This document shows, in pieces, positions 34,532 through 46,183 of a stretch of 64,000 nucleotides of DNA. The notes beneath the pieces are model-generated. The model did not search any database, had not been told where the DNA came from, and saw nothing but the letters and a program-made list of their open reading frames with translations. Source of the DNA: Citrus sinensis (Eukaryota; Streptophyta; Magnoliopsida; Sapindales; Rutaceae); assembly GCF_022201045.2 (NCBI RefSeq), contig NC_068558.1:45287001-45351000 (forward strand), written 5' to 3'. A program made the translations under genes and the position numbers. Positions within the stretch are counted from its first letter, which is position 1. Every line of letters starts with the position of its first letter.

Positions 34532-36586
34532 AAAGAGAGAGGAGAGATTGGATAACGGTTAATAAAATGAAAAATACTCGAAGAAAAGCAAAAAGCACAT
34601 TAGTAGTGACCCTGGCGCGTGTTGGTGTTATGCTTTCATCATGGCACAAATGGCGGTTGCTAACTAATCGAACACAGTCAAGGCTAAGTGAAGACTGGAG
34701 AAACGTGCAAAATCTTTGTAGACACCACGTGTAGGGAGAAGAGTCGATGTCGCTTCAGTACGAATCCTGCCACGACGTGCAATATAAGCCTTGTCCACGA
34801 GGACGCCCACACTCTCAGATACCCCTCCCTGGGTTCGCCCCACTCATCGAGTCATCGTCTCCAAATTTTCTGTTCATTTTTTATTTTTATTTTTTGGTTA
34901 CACACGAAGCGGACCCAACCCAAGCAAATCAAGATAATGATATTTTTAACAATAATTCCCGTAGTCAATTTTCGATTTTACTTACTGTAACGGAATAACT
35001 TTGTTGTTACACGTGTTACTACTAGTCTCACCAGGGGCATGTTTTGGATGTGTCACGGATTCATCGTTGATGTAGGAGTTATTAGAGGTGGTAAAATGGG
35101 CTGTAATATGACATGATTTTTTTTTTTTTTATATATGTTGATAAATTTGATACAACTAATAAGTATGTTGACGTATTCCAATTTAATAAATAATCGCTTC
35201 ATATTTGTAGAGACTACTTCAATATGATTACACAATTATGATGCCAATATTAATTTATCAATTTATTATATTTTTTTAAATCTGTTACTATCTACTAATT
35301 ATTGTGTTATCATAATATATCAAACATCTTATATTATTCGTATCAACCATTTATTAAGTGGAATGTATTCATATTTGAATTTTTTGACACGATTATTAAA
35401 TGTGTCGCATATGTGTTTACTTAAATTTGACATAACCCGACATGAATACGACATAATTTTATGAATTGTCACCTCAAGAAGTAATTATGTTTCTATTGAA
35501 ATGAGTCAAAAAATATCAATGCTATGCTTACTTAAGTATGACACTTATTACGTGACAAACGATGTGTCATTATTTAATTGATTAAACAGATAATTAATTA
35601 TTAAGTCTTACTATTTATAACCTAAATGATAAAAATATATCGGTGGCACATTAGTTGAAATATAAATTAAGTATTTTAAGAGAATAATCATATAAATAAA
35701 TAGAAAGTGTCCGATTATTTAGTTCCTACCAATGAGAGTTTGATTCTAATCCAAAATCACTTGTACTATTCTAAAAAAAAAAAAATTATTAACATGAGAG
35801 TTGTAATCTCACTGAAAATTGTAAAATTAGACTAGGCAATTAAAAAGTCATACGAAACTTTAAACAATACTGCAGTAGCCATGTCGGTACCAAACACAAT
35901 TGAGTTGTATGTAATCTAACATTTCGGAATTTTCAAAGTCCAAAAGGTACGCCCCACCATTTTCTGTGTCGGGGTCCGGGGCTGTGATTTTCATGAGGTG
36001 ACCTAAACGAGCAGCTAAATTTAACCCTACGGCCAATATAACAAGAAGAAATCTTTAACTGGAAAAAAGAAAAAAAAAAAAAAAAAGGAAAAAAAGAGGA
36101 ACGCCTGCTTACAAGTATCATTTCTTTACATGGGACTGGAAATAAGAAATGCATGTGTCCCCTCCCCGTCGGTTACGTAAAGTAATAATATTGGCTTAAA
36201 AAGAATAACGTAAATTCATTGAAGGCATAAAATAATGTTGCAAATGTTCAATTTAAAAAAGAAAAAGAAAAAAGAAAATGAAAACTCGATCTAATGAGCC
36301 CATGGATTGCTGCATTTAGGACAAAGGTTAGGTATTGGTTAGTGGAATAATTGAGCGACTAAAATCACCCAATAATGGAGTACCATTTTTGGGGGCAGCA
36401 TTCGACATTCGCCTACCAAGGCAGAACTCACCTAATTATATTATTATTATTAATATTGAAAACATTTAAATCTCTGTCTTCCCTTTAAAGTTACCACCAC
36501 GAACGGGTAATAAATTTGGACACGAAAGCCTTCGATAATCTCCAAACAATGAACTCTATTCTATTGCTTTCCTAGACCCAACCCAC

Positions 36587-36618
<32 letters not shown>

Positions 36619-37560
36619 TCCCCGCGAAGTATGGAATGGGCAACTTGGATTTGCATGGACTCTCTACCGGGACCACGTGATTTGTTCTAACCATCGTAGG
36701 CTACGCGTAAAGTAGTATATCACAATGCACGAAATTAATACTCGATTTTGTGAATTATATGAGTTTTAATCATCGTATTAAGCAAAAAACAAAATAAATT
36801 TAAAGCAAATTTTGCATTAACTGTAATCGGTAATTCCAGTGGAAGTAGTTTGTGGCGGGCAACGGAAATTGAAAAAGAAAATGTATAAAACCGCGCGTAC
36901 AGAAAACGAAACAACAAAAAATATTATTAAACATTTTGGAAAACCAAAATTAAATATACGTAATTGACGTCTATACATTTTGGTAATCCAGCGTGCGCCC
37001 CCCATATAATACTGTGTATATACATCTGTTACGGGCATTGAACCAATCATAATAATATTTAATTTATAAGTTCTGTTAATTTAAATATAAGATTATTGTT
37101 CTCTTAAACAAAACTGTGAAATTTGCAAATAAATTAACAACCGTCGAAATTTCTTAATTGACAATCAATTGTCGTTGGGTAATCTCAATTTATGGTGGTA
37201 AACGAGATAATTATGAACTTTCAGTTACGTTATATATATAACATAAAATAATGAGCATATCTCAACACAATGATAAGAGTTGTAATATCTAAAACAGCTG
37301 TTAATTACTTATGTCGTCAAATTTTCAAGAAAATAAAAAATAATTATACTACAGTATTAAAATTAAAAAGTCAATCACGCAACTACGAAATCAAAATTCG
37401 TAAAAATACCCCCACTAGAAGAAAGTTCACAAAGCATTAATTTAATTACGTAATAATTTCCTACTATTTGGAAATTCGAATCCCACCAAATGACGACAAT
37501 CATTTACTCGACAAAGTCGTACCACAATGGCCTTTCCGCAATTTTCCACCAAACGGAGCC
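34532..37560. other. intergenic DNA, no gene seen
   Basis: About 3 kb before the UXS gene. It holds a possible hAT-like MITE (35083-35475), an A run of about 32 at 36581-36612 and AT-rich filler. A frame at 34688-34990 is weakly protein-like but matches nothing I know. Confidence 0.5.
35083..35475. mobile_element. possible hAT-like MITE
   Basis: The left end reads tagaggtggtaaaatgggc. The right end, inverted, reads gaggtgacaattcataaaat. Pairing of gaggtg-(t/a)-aa and later AT-rich words matches a widespread plant hAT-type end (TAGRGGTGGCAA). The interior has no coding frame. No exact 8-bp duplication is seen, so this is a tentative call. Confidence 0.4.
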
Positions 37561-37578
37561 CTCATCTTTTCCCCTCCC

Positions 37579-37590
37579 CTTTTTATAAAC
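37579..37590 (+). promoter_or_regulatory. TATA box region of the UXS gene
   Basis: The word ttttataaacc lies about 200 bases before the ATG at 37789, in a pyrimidine-rich setting. It would give a leader of about 170 bases. Judged by motif only. Confidence 0.4.
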
Positions 37591-37788
37591 CAAAACCCCA
37601 CAACTCCAAAACGAAAATCGCACCAATCCTGCACAGCATAAAACACAAGCCGGTGACTGAGCTCTCCCGGCCTGTTCAACTCAGCTGTAGCTCGTGAAAA
37701 ATTCAACTTCTCTTTTATATTTCTTCTCTCTTTGATCAGCTGATCTCGACATTGGAGCGAGGTGGGGTGTGATTAGAAATTCCCGAGG

Positions 37789-40700
37789 ATGGGGTCTGAG
37801 CTCATATACAGAGGCCACGACAGTCAACTGGCGACGGATTCTTATTCCCCTAAACCCATCAAGCCATGGTTCGCCGTGACCCAACCGATTCGCTACATGC
37901 TCCGCGAGCAGCGACTCGTGTTCGTCCTCGTCGGCATTGCTATCGCCACCCTGTTTTTTACCGTCATTCCGACGTCGTATCCCGCCTCGTACGGTGGGCC
38001 CCGCGGCCACGTAGCGATCTCGGATTCGCTGTCGTATTACCCCGTCGAGACGTACCAAAGAGCCTACAACCCTCGCGTCGGGTTCGGGGCGGTGAATTCG
38101 GGCGGGAAGATTCCCCTGGGGCTGAAACGGAAGGGGCTTAGAATAGTCGTCACGGGTGGGGCGGGGTTCGTCGGGTCTCACCTCGTGGACCGTCTGATCG
38201 CGAGGGGCGACAGCGTGATCGTTGTAGATAATTTCTTCACGGGAAGGAAAGAAAACGTGATGCACCACTTTGGTAACCCGAATTTCGAGCTCATCAGACA
38301 CGACGTCGTCGAGCCTCTCTTGCTTGAAGTCGACCAGATCTACCATCTCGCTTGTCCCGCATCTCCAGTTCATTACAAATTCAACCCCGTCAAGACTATT
38401 ATATCCTTTTTTTTTTCTTTCGAAAGGACAAAAATATTGTTGTTTTCAGAAAAAAAGTTTATTTTCAGCTCATATCTTTTGTTTTGTTTTTATTTTAAAA
38501 AAAAACTTGGTTGTTTTTTTTTTTTTTTTTTTCCTTAATGAGAAATTTTACAAGACGAATGTGGTGGGAACATTGAACATGCTTGGATTGGCGAAGAGAG
38601 TGGGAGCGAGGTTCTTATTAACGAGTACCAGTGAAGTATACGGTGACCCTCTTCAGCATCCACAGAAGGAGACTTACTGGGGCAACGTCAATCCTATCGG
38701 TACATATTTCTTCTCATTCTCTCTCATTTTTTTGTTTTCATTAGTCAATTTCGGCCATCACGCAAAGCATGTCGTTTCTTTATTTTACTGTATCGAAACG
38801 GCGCCCTTTAGCAGCCCGGGCAAAGCGGAGGCTGTTTATCATGACTTCAGATCTGATGATGGCCGCGTCTAGCGGTGCGCTAATCAAACGGTTCCAATTT
38901 CACCACGTATTTGTTATCGCAACTTCAACAAATCGGCGGATGTTTGTTTGAAGTTTGAACGGTGATAATGGTAACGTTGTTGTAGTGCGCGTGGTAGATT
39001 GTAAAAATGACAAACGTTGAGGGAGGGGTATTTTAGTAAACGGGATGGTTTGTGAAATATGAATGTTAGTGCGGCGCCTAGATCTGACGGGTACTGTATT
39101 CTCGGTTTTAAAATAAATCTGACAACGGGTTTGGGTTCCAATGTTGGAATGCATGACAGGTGTCCGAAGTTGTTACGATGAGGGAAAGCGAACTGCTGAA
39201 ACGTTGACCATGGACTACCACAGAGGAGCTGGCGTGGAGGTTTGTTAAAGTTACCCATTGATTAATTTCAATTAACTGTTAGTTATAAAATTTTTCAGAG
39301 ATGACAAATTGGACATTATTTATTCTTGTTTTAATTCTTTTTCAGGTTAGGATTGCTAGAATTTTCAACACTTATGGACCCCGTATGTGTATCGATGATG
39401 GTCGCGTTGTCAGTAATTTTGTTGCTCAGGTATTCTTTTGCGGTATTTTGTATTATATAATTACAAATGGTGGTGGCCCTAGTGGGTGTATTATTTAGTT
39501 AAAGATAATTTGTTGCAATGATGCAGGCTTTAAGGAAGGAGCCTTTGACTGTATATGGAGATGGGAAGCAGACTAGGAGTTTCCAATTTGTTTCTGATTT
39601 GGTAAGACTAACAGAAACCATTTGAGTATTTACAATATTATTATTATGTATTTTTACTATCTGATCAGTATTTTCGAAGTGCTAGTATGGTCACTGCTTA
39701 TTCATTTTTTTGGGTAACTTTAAGATTCTTTGATGCTTCTACACTTGGATTAGCTTTCTAATAAAATAGATGGGTTGGGCATCTCTTGAGCAAGAGATTT
39801 GTCTTGTTTTAGGGAAGTTTGTTCTATAGATGTATTTGAATTCTAGCTCACTATGCATTGCACATGTTATTGTTAGAAAATACAAATTGGGATTACTTTT
39901 TCCATGCGGGCAGCATGTGTTTGGGGAAATTGGTTTTTTACTTCCTGGATTAGAATTTGCAGCATGGTGAACAGTTTGTGCAGTGCCAAAATGAGGCAGT
40001 TGATGTTATATGACCATAAATTTTTCTTTGGCAAGTTCTAACTAAAGAGGCAAAAACCATGTGACTAGGAGCCAATGAAGTCCTAAGTGGGCCAGGCGTA
40101 TTAATAGTCCCCCTAGATATGTATAGCAGTATACCACGGTCTCTTTTGCATCATCAATTTACACTTAGTGGGACAAGAAAAGAAAAGAAAAGACCCTATC
40201 ATTAAGTAGACAGTATCAATGACAAGATTCTCCGGTCCCTCTGACCTCTCTCCATTGAACTGATCATTTCTAAGTATTTTATATTAGGTTGAAAGTAAAT
40301 TCATATCCTACTGGATTGGCAAGCTGATTTTATTAGAAGGTTAATAACTTAATATATAATTCTTCTTTATAGGGGTTACGTGGTACTAGGTAGGTTGTTG
40401 CCAATCCCGAGTAAGATTTCTCAGAATACTACTTTCTTTCAAGAATATCATAATAATAACAATTCCTCTTAAGTAATAATAGTAACAAAAGTCTCAGTAA
40501 TATTTCAGGGGTATATTTACCATGGTTGTGGAACTGTCCTCTCCAGATGGTTATAGATTCAGTATGGTTGCTGCTTTTCAGTTTTTTTTTTAAAGATGAT
40601 TTGTTGCAATGTGTGTCAAAATAGGTGGAGGGTCTGATGCGCCTCATGGAGGGAGAACATGTGGGTCCTTTTAATCTTGGAAATCCGGGTGAATTTACCA

Positions 40701-41871
40701 TGCTTGAACTTGCTCAGGTATGTCTCATTTCATTGAAGAATATTCATAATTTTGATGGTTTCATTCTTTCACTTTGTGGCATTGTTGCTTCTTTAGTTAT
40801 TCATTTCATTGTCTGTTGCCCACAACTGTTGCGATTTCAGAAGATCTCTGGTCACGAGTACAGTGAAACGGATACTATATAAGATAAACTTTGTTTAGAC
40901 ATATACAAATATGTCTAGTATGGCAACAGTGTCTTTATACGGCTTTTCTAATTTCATATATTTATTTTTTGGGTTCAATAGAAATAATCTGGTTTTACAT
41001 CATTATGTATTTGTAGATCAATATGTTTATGATTATAGAAATTGCCTCAGTAACCAGATCACTCATTTAATGTCAGATCTAAATATATCAAGACAAATTC
41101 AATGACCTGCCAAGCCATAAAATCCAATGTGAAACATAAGAATGTATTTTTTTTTTATTCCATGAGACTATTACTCAGACTATAACTCATATTAGATGAG
41201 ACTATAATTGATATTTATAAATCAGACTATTACTAGGACTAGTTTACATCAATTTTTTATGAAGCACTGTCCAGATTTTTAACCCTTACTAATATTCAAG
41301 AGATGTTTACTGCACTCACACTTACTAAGGTGAAGACTGCCTGTACTCAATTATTTATTATAATTAAGGAAGGAATAACCTCTGGGTTTGTGGGGGTTCG
41401 AATTGTTGCCCTCACGTTTGGAGGGCAGCAGCCCTGACCATACAGCCAAAGGCCGAGTGGCAAAAGAATGTATTTTAATACCACAGATCTTGTTTTATCT
41501 GTTGTTTTTTTCCAGTTTGATTTTAGCAAGAGATAGTAATACCAGCAGGTTCTGTAAATTAATGTCTTGTACCTGGCATTTTTGCTTCCATAATAAATCT
41601 GAGTCTTCTCCTCCTCCTCGTTGTTTTGCTGCAGGTGGTCCAGGAAACAATTGACCCAAATGCAAAAATAGAGTTCAGGCCCAACACTGAAGATGATCCA
41701 CACAAGAGGAAGCCTGATATCTCAAGGGCTAAAGAGCTTCTTGGTTGGGAACCAAAGGTATCATTGAGGAAGGGTCTCCCCAAGATGGTCAAAGATTTCC
41801 GGCAGCGTATCTTTGGTGACCACAAGGAAGGTGGTGCAGGTGCCACCCCCGACACCACGTCATCGGCGTAA
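37789..41871 (+). CDS. UXS: UDP-glucuronic acid decarboxylase (UDP-xylose synthase), membrane-anchored type
   Basis: Converts UDP-glucuronate to UDP-xylose, the donor for xylan and xyloglucan. Seven exons: 37789-38400, 38552-38699, 39160-39239, 39346-39429, 39527-39601, 40625-40717, 41635-41871, giving 442 residues, the size of Arabidopsis UXS2/UXS4. Residues 43-60 ([18 protein letters not shown]) form one membrane anchor after a short basic cytosolic tail, so this is a type II Golgi protein with a lumenal enzyme domain. The NAD-binding GxxGxxG is GGAGFVG at about 122-128. The short-chain dehydrogenase YxxxK pair is Y259 and K263 (SCYDEGK), and STSEVYGDP precedes it. [26 protein letters not shown] and the C-terminal [16 protein letters not shown] follow the family. 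The first intron is a U12 AT-AC intron, and the last intron hosts a SINE. The gene converges on Sm D2. Confidence 0.95.
38401..38551 (+). other. U12-type AT-AC intron in UXS
   Basis: The 151-base intron starts ATATCCTTTT and ends TTTTAC. Thirteen or so bases before its end lies TTCCTTAAT (38531-38539), a perfect U12 branch-site match. Joining at these points gives ...NPVKTI-KTNVVGT..., the family sequence, with the frame kept. No GT-AG pair would give this join. All three minor-spliceosome signals are therefore present. Confidence 0.95.
41151..41463 (-). mobile_element. SINE in the last UXS intron, 13-bp target duplication
   Basis: A 313-bp insert on the minus strand. It is flanked by identical aagaatgtatttt copies (41138-41150 and 41464-41476). 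Its 5' end (high coordinate) begins gccactcggcc, has a box B-like aattcgaacccccac, and its A tail appears as the T run at 41151-41156. The first 11 bases and the box B region match the SINE at 2231-2457, so both belong to one family or to related families with different tails. Confidence 0.78.
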
Positions 41872-42628
41872 CTTGGCCCGTGTACTTCTTAGAGTGATCA
41901 AAGGAACGGGAAATGTTTGGTTGAAAACAATTCCCCCTTTTTCCTCCTCGAGAACAACATATGGTAGCCACATTCAACAGCAGCAGCGGTAGCAGCAGAT
42001 GAGCCCTTTGTTATCTATATCTGGCTTAGATTTCAAGGTGCCCTGATATAAATTCGTTTTCCTATTTTCTTGTAATTTTCTATGTTATCCTGATCCTGAG
42101 TTTGATAGACAGCAAGCATTACCGTTACAATTTATCCAGTTCTTATCTTCCGATTGTAGTAGAGGAGTTTGTTACTGAAAATAGGCAGTAGACCACATTT
42201 CTTTGTTCCTTTCGTTCTGTTTTTTGATAATGTACTTATTTTTGTTGTTTCATTTCGACCATAAAGACTCAAATCTTAATAATCGCCCACTACATGATAC
42301 TAGTTGGCCGACAAACCACACACTGCTCGTCTTCTTGAGCTGGTGACAAACACCATTCAAACATTTGACTGTAAACGGAAATCCACAGAGAGCATCACCT
42401 ATCTGAAGTCTGAACCATCATATATCCCTTGGTCAGGTAATATAATCACCTGACTACAAAAATCAACGGGCTAGTGGAGACAAATAAAAGTCACTGACTT
42501 TATAATAAACTTTCAGACCAAACATGTTAATCCCTAAAAATGTAAATGGATCTGTCACGCAACATAGTCCACAAATATCAAGACAACCGTTCTAACATCA
42601 TCGAGAATGATTTCTAAAGACCGCTATA
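41872..42628. other. convergent 3' regions of UXS and Sm D2
   Basis: The 3' UTRs of two converging genes. A CAG-type run (cagcagcggtagcagcag, about 41979-41998) lies just after the UXS stop. No other feature is seen. Confidence 0.5.
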
Positions 42629-44387
42629 TCACTTGGGATTTCTAAGGACAATGATTACAGAGTCCCCTCGAAGGAACATCTTGCTGATGAATCTGTCTTT
42701 GTTGACCGGAAGAGCTTTCTTCTTTCCTTTCCCAGTCTTGGGCAACTGAACCAAAAGTAAATACAGACATCAGGCATTGTAGCATCAGAATCAGGAAAAG
42801 AATAATAAATAAATAAATAAATAAAGATCGGTGGAAAATAACAAACCTCAGTCCACATCTCCCTGACATTTTCAAGGACCATGTTGCAGTGTCGATCAAA
42901 TGCCCTCACACGGCCAAGAAGCTTCTTGTTGTTCCGGCAGTTGATTAGCACCTGAGTGAACAAGTGATTAAATGGCAACAAAAATATTGTAACAAAGCCA
43001 TATCCATATGATAATTTACAAGCAGATCTCACAAGCCAATACCTGGAGAACTATAAACTCCAAGGCCCAAAAGCAGAAAAGCATAAGGGTTGTTTGGGAG
43101 TTTCGAAAACTGAACCGAATTTGGATAACAAGCATTATGCTACCTACTTCTGGTTAAAACCAACAGAACATTAATTTGGAAAAGCAGGCAGTGAAGCCTA
43201 ATAAACAAAACAATTCTGTTACAGAGATCACCTTAAAATGTCAAACTTCACTTTAATCAGACCATTCCAGCAAACTGGTTTAGAGTTTCTCAAACAGCCC
43301 CTAGCTAAATAGTCACCTTATCAAACTACCAGCATCCTCAGCTTGCATTTGATTACATAAATAATTTAGAAACTTCCTACAAAAACTACGCAAGGCACTT
43401 GATAATCTTTTGCTCTTATTAAATGTAAATATAGTTGCATAATACCTGAGTGTTATTTTTAACACTCATCATCAGAACAGAAAGTGGCCCAGTGTTGAAT
43501 TCCTCTTCCTCAGTCTTTCCACCCTGCCACAAACAGTATAAATAAGAGGTATATAAGCTAAGTTCAGCATAAAAGTAGGATAACGGCAATCCAGAGACAA
43601 AGCTGATAAAAATCTTAATAAACAGTAAGAAATGTTACAGTGGTATCCTCATCCATTGCTCTACTGCAAAAGAATCAAAAAGGAAGAGAAATAATGTTAG
43701 TTGGCACATTGTCAATATACAATGATGCAAAACAAGCCGACAAAGCAATTAAATCAGTGAAGCATACAAATACACTAAACTATCTAAGAGGACAAAACCA
43801 AAAAAAAAATGAGGGACAGGACAGTGAGGGCATAGCAGTGCTGCATGCAAGATGTACTTCTGCTGTCAAACAAAAAATTCTAACAAAAAGGAATATATTG
43901 AGTGCTCATGCAAAGGTAAATCAGTTAAAGAATTAGAAACCTATTATCATGTCTTGCGATATATTGAAGATTTGAGCTCCTTTTCTACTTAACTGAAATT
44001 CCAAAGCTCCAACTCTAATACACACACACACACACACGCACACACACACACAAACTTCAATTTCTGATAGAACCAACTGTTACTTTGTCCCCTGATTCCC
44101 ACAAATAGACTAATGAACAGATTTTGTAAAATCCCCAACATGAGCATAATTTGAACCAAAAACGAGTCAATCCACACATATAAATACCCCAGTTATTCAA
44201 TAACCATACATTCAAAAAACTTTCCTCGCAAAGATAGACTAAAAGAAATTCAAAAAGTCAAGGATTAGAAGTCAAAAACACTGGCGAACAAGCAGCACAC
44301 ATAACAAACCCTAACTTGTTAAATTATAAAAGGAACAAAATAACCGACAAGAAAATAGAAACACGAAAATGGAGTCGAGTACCTCAT
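42629..44387 (-). CDS. SmD2: small nuclear ribonucleoprotein Sm D2
   Basis: A core Sm protein of the heptameric ring on U1, U2, U4, U5 and the minor-spliceosome snRNAs. Five coding exons on the minus strand: 44383-44387 (five bases, ATG AG), 43639-43663, 43446-43523, 42847-42951, 42629-42745. They join to 109 residues, the normal length. Sm1 covers [20 protein letters not shown] to [19 protein letters not shown] (about 23-65). The basic linker is [17 protein letters not shown]. Sm2 is [18 protein letters not shown] (92-109) with the RGD-type turn. Splitting the start codon into a five-base coding stretch gives [10 protein letters not shown], close to the Arabidopsis N-terminus; starting at the second Met (43656) would lose four residues. 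A noncoding exon lies at about 44607-44650, upstream of the leader intron. Confidence 0.92.
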
Positions 44388-44523
44388 CTTCACTCGAGTC
44401 TCCCAAACCTGCAAAATAAATAAGTAATAAGCAAAGATAAAAAATGAAAATAAAAATAAAAAACGAATAAGCGGGCAATTATCTTAAAAAAGATAAAATG
44501 AGTAATAAATCCGCAAAAAAAGA

Positions 44524-44551
44524 AGAAGAAGAAGAAGAAGAAGAAGAGGAA
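44524..44551. repeat. (GAA)n microsatellite in the Sm D2 leader intron
   Basis: A run of eight or so GAA units, read as TTC on the transcribed strand, sits between the leader exons of Sm D2. It could add to the pyrimidine content of that intron. Confidence 0.85.
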
Positions 44552-44789
44552 AACAGTATAAAAACGAAACAGAACGATAAAGAACTAGGGATCTAAGAGA
44601 ACTCACGACGACAGGGTATAGACTTTAGAGAGAGCGAGAGGGTGAAGGGGATCTTGGGCAGAGAAGTGAGAGTTGAAGAGTGAGAGAGAGAGCGAAAAAC
44701 GAATGTTGATAATTTAGAACAGTTGGGCTATTGCAGACGATTGATTCAGTCTGCAATTACGCTTTGGAACCAGCTGCCGAAACCACAAA

Positions 44790-44795
44790 GGCCCA
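44790..44795 (-). promoter_or_regulatory. site II (TGGGCC) element upstream of Sm D2
   Basis: On the minus strand TGGGCC lies about 150 bases upstream of the first noncoding exon. Site II elements bind TCP factors and are frequent in plant housekeeping promoters. A second, related word (AGCCCAACTG, minus) lies at about 44720-44730. Confidence 0.4.
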
Positions 44796-44829
44796 GGCTC
44801 CTATTTAGACCGGGCTTTGATCTTTCACT

Positions 44830-46183
44830 TACACAAGCCCTTTCTTCTTTTTGTTTTTTTCAATATTAATAAAAAACATTGAGGGTTGCTTTAATATAAA
44901 AGACAAATTAGTAGAAAGTGAAAATAAATAAATAAATAAACATTTCTCTATTGTAAATTTATATATTTGTTTTGTGGAAGTATTGCAAACAAATAATGGA
45001 AGAAATAAAAAAATATATATATAATACAGGCTTAGTGAGAGTGAGAGAAGACAATCAGAAGGAATAAATTTTCAGAAAAAGCCATAACCCCCTACATTAT
45101 GAAATTTGATATTTTTCAAAATGCTCACACTTGCTCGCTTCCACCTTCACTTATATATACGATTATGTTAATGAAATTTATTGTCACAATAGTACAAAGT
45201 GAGTAGCATAGTGGAATCTAAATTTGAATGTTGGATTATGTGCAGTAGTGGATAAGGTAATGTGGGACGTATATAATTCACAACATTCTCTATATTTAAA
45301 ATTTTCTAAGATATGACACCAAAAGTTTCATGCAGTGGTTTTTAAACAATTTATTTTAATTGACTACTTGAGTTTGACAGTAGAAGGTAAGGTCTAAAAA
45401 ACTGATTTGGTCTTTTCCTACATTACATATCTTTTAAATAATTATATTAATTAGTTTTCATACACTCAGAGACAGATGTAATATGTGATCAGTGGGGGCT
45501 ATAGCCCTGCTGACTAAAAAAAATTCTAAGAATAAAAGAAAAAATATGTAAGATTTCTAATTAGCTCCCCATTAAATCTATTAAAATTGACCTATAAATT
45601 TATAAATTCACAAAATTTAAACTTTGACTTTTAGAATTATAAAAGCATATACTATAATTAAAAATAATGATAGATCATCACCACAAATATTTTTTTTATT
45701 CTTGAAAATACGTCAAGAACAATTATAAATGTATTAACAGATATTCTATACATTCAAAGTTTTTATTTTAAAATTTTATTAATATATAATCTAACCCCGG
45801 TAAATTATTTTTCTAAATCCGCCGCTACATAAACCATGCTTTTCTTTAAAAAAAAACATAAAATGTAGACAAAGATTACAACTCTAGGCAATGTTTGCAG
45901 TTGTTATTTGTTAACAAGAAGTTTTGCAGGTTGAAATGGTATTGCTTTATTTTTTCCACCAAGAAAAGAGAGAGAGAGAGAGAGAGAGAGGGAGAAAAGT
46001 ACGTTTACACGCTTCATTTTCTATTAACTTTCCTCATAATTAATTCACAATGGTGGTTGTTGGGAATTTTCACATGAAATTTGGGATTCATTGGATAACA
46101 TTTTCATTTTGCATATAGGAAGGAAAGAGCCTGAAAAACACTAAAGAGAGATTTCCGCAGCAATGGCTGATGCCATAATCAGG
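44830..46183. other. intergenic DNA with possible hAT-like remnant
   Basis: AT-rich. At about 45466-45830 the ends cagagacagat and (inverted) tagcggcggattta, with an inner gggggctatagccc palindrome, recall worn plant hAT-type elements (CAGAGGCGGAT ends). A GA microsatellite is at 45966-45990. No gene is seen. Confidence 0.35.

Noticed and set aside
37681-38373. A 230-codon open frame on the minus strand
   Set aside because: It is exactly antisense to exon 1 of UXS, which has strong family support. The frame exists because of the GC-rich coding sequence.
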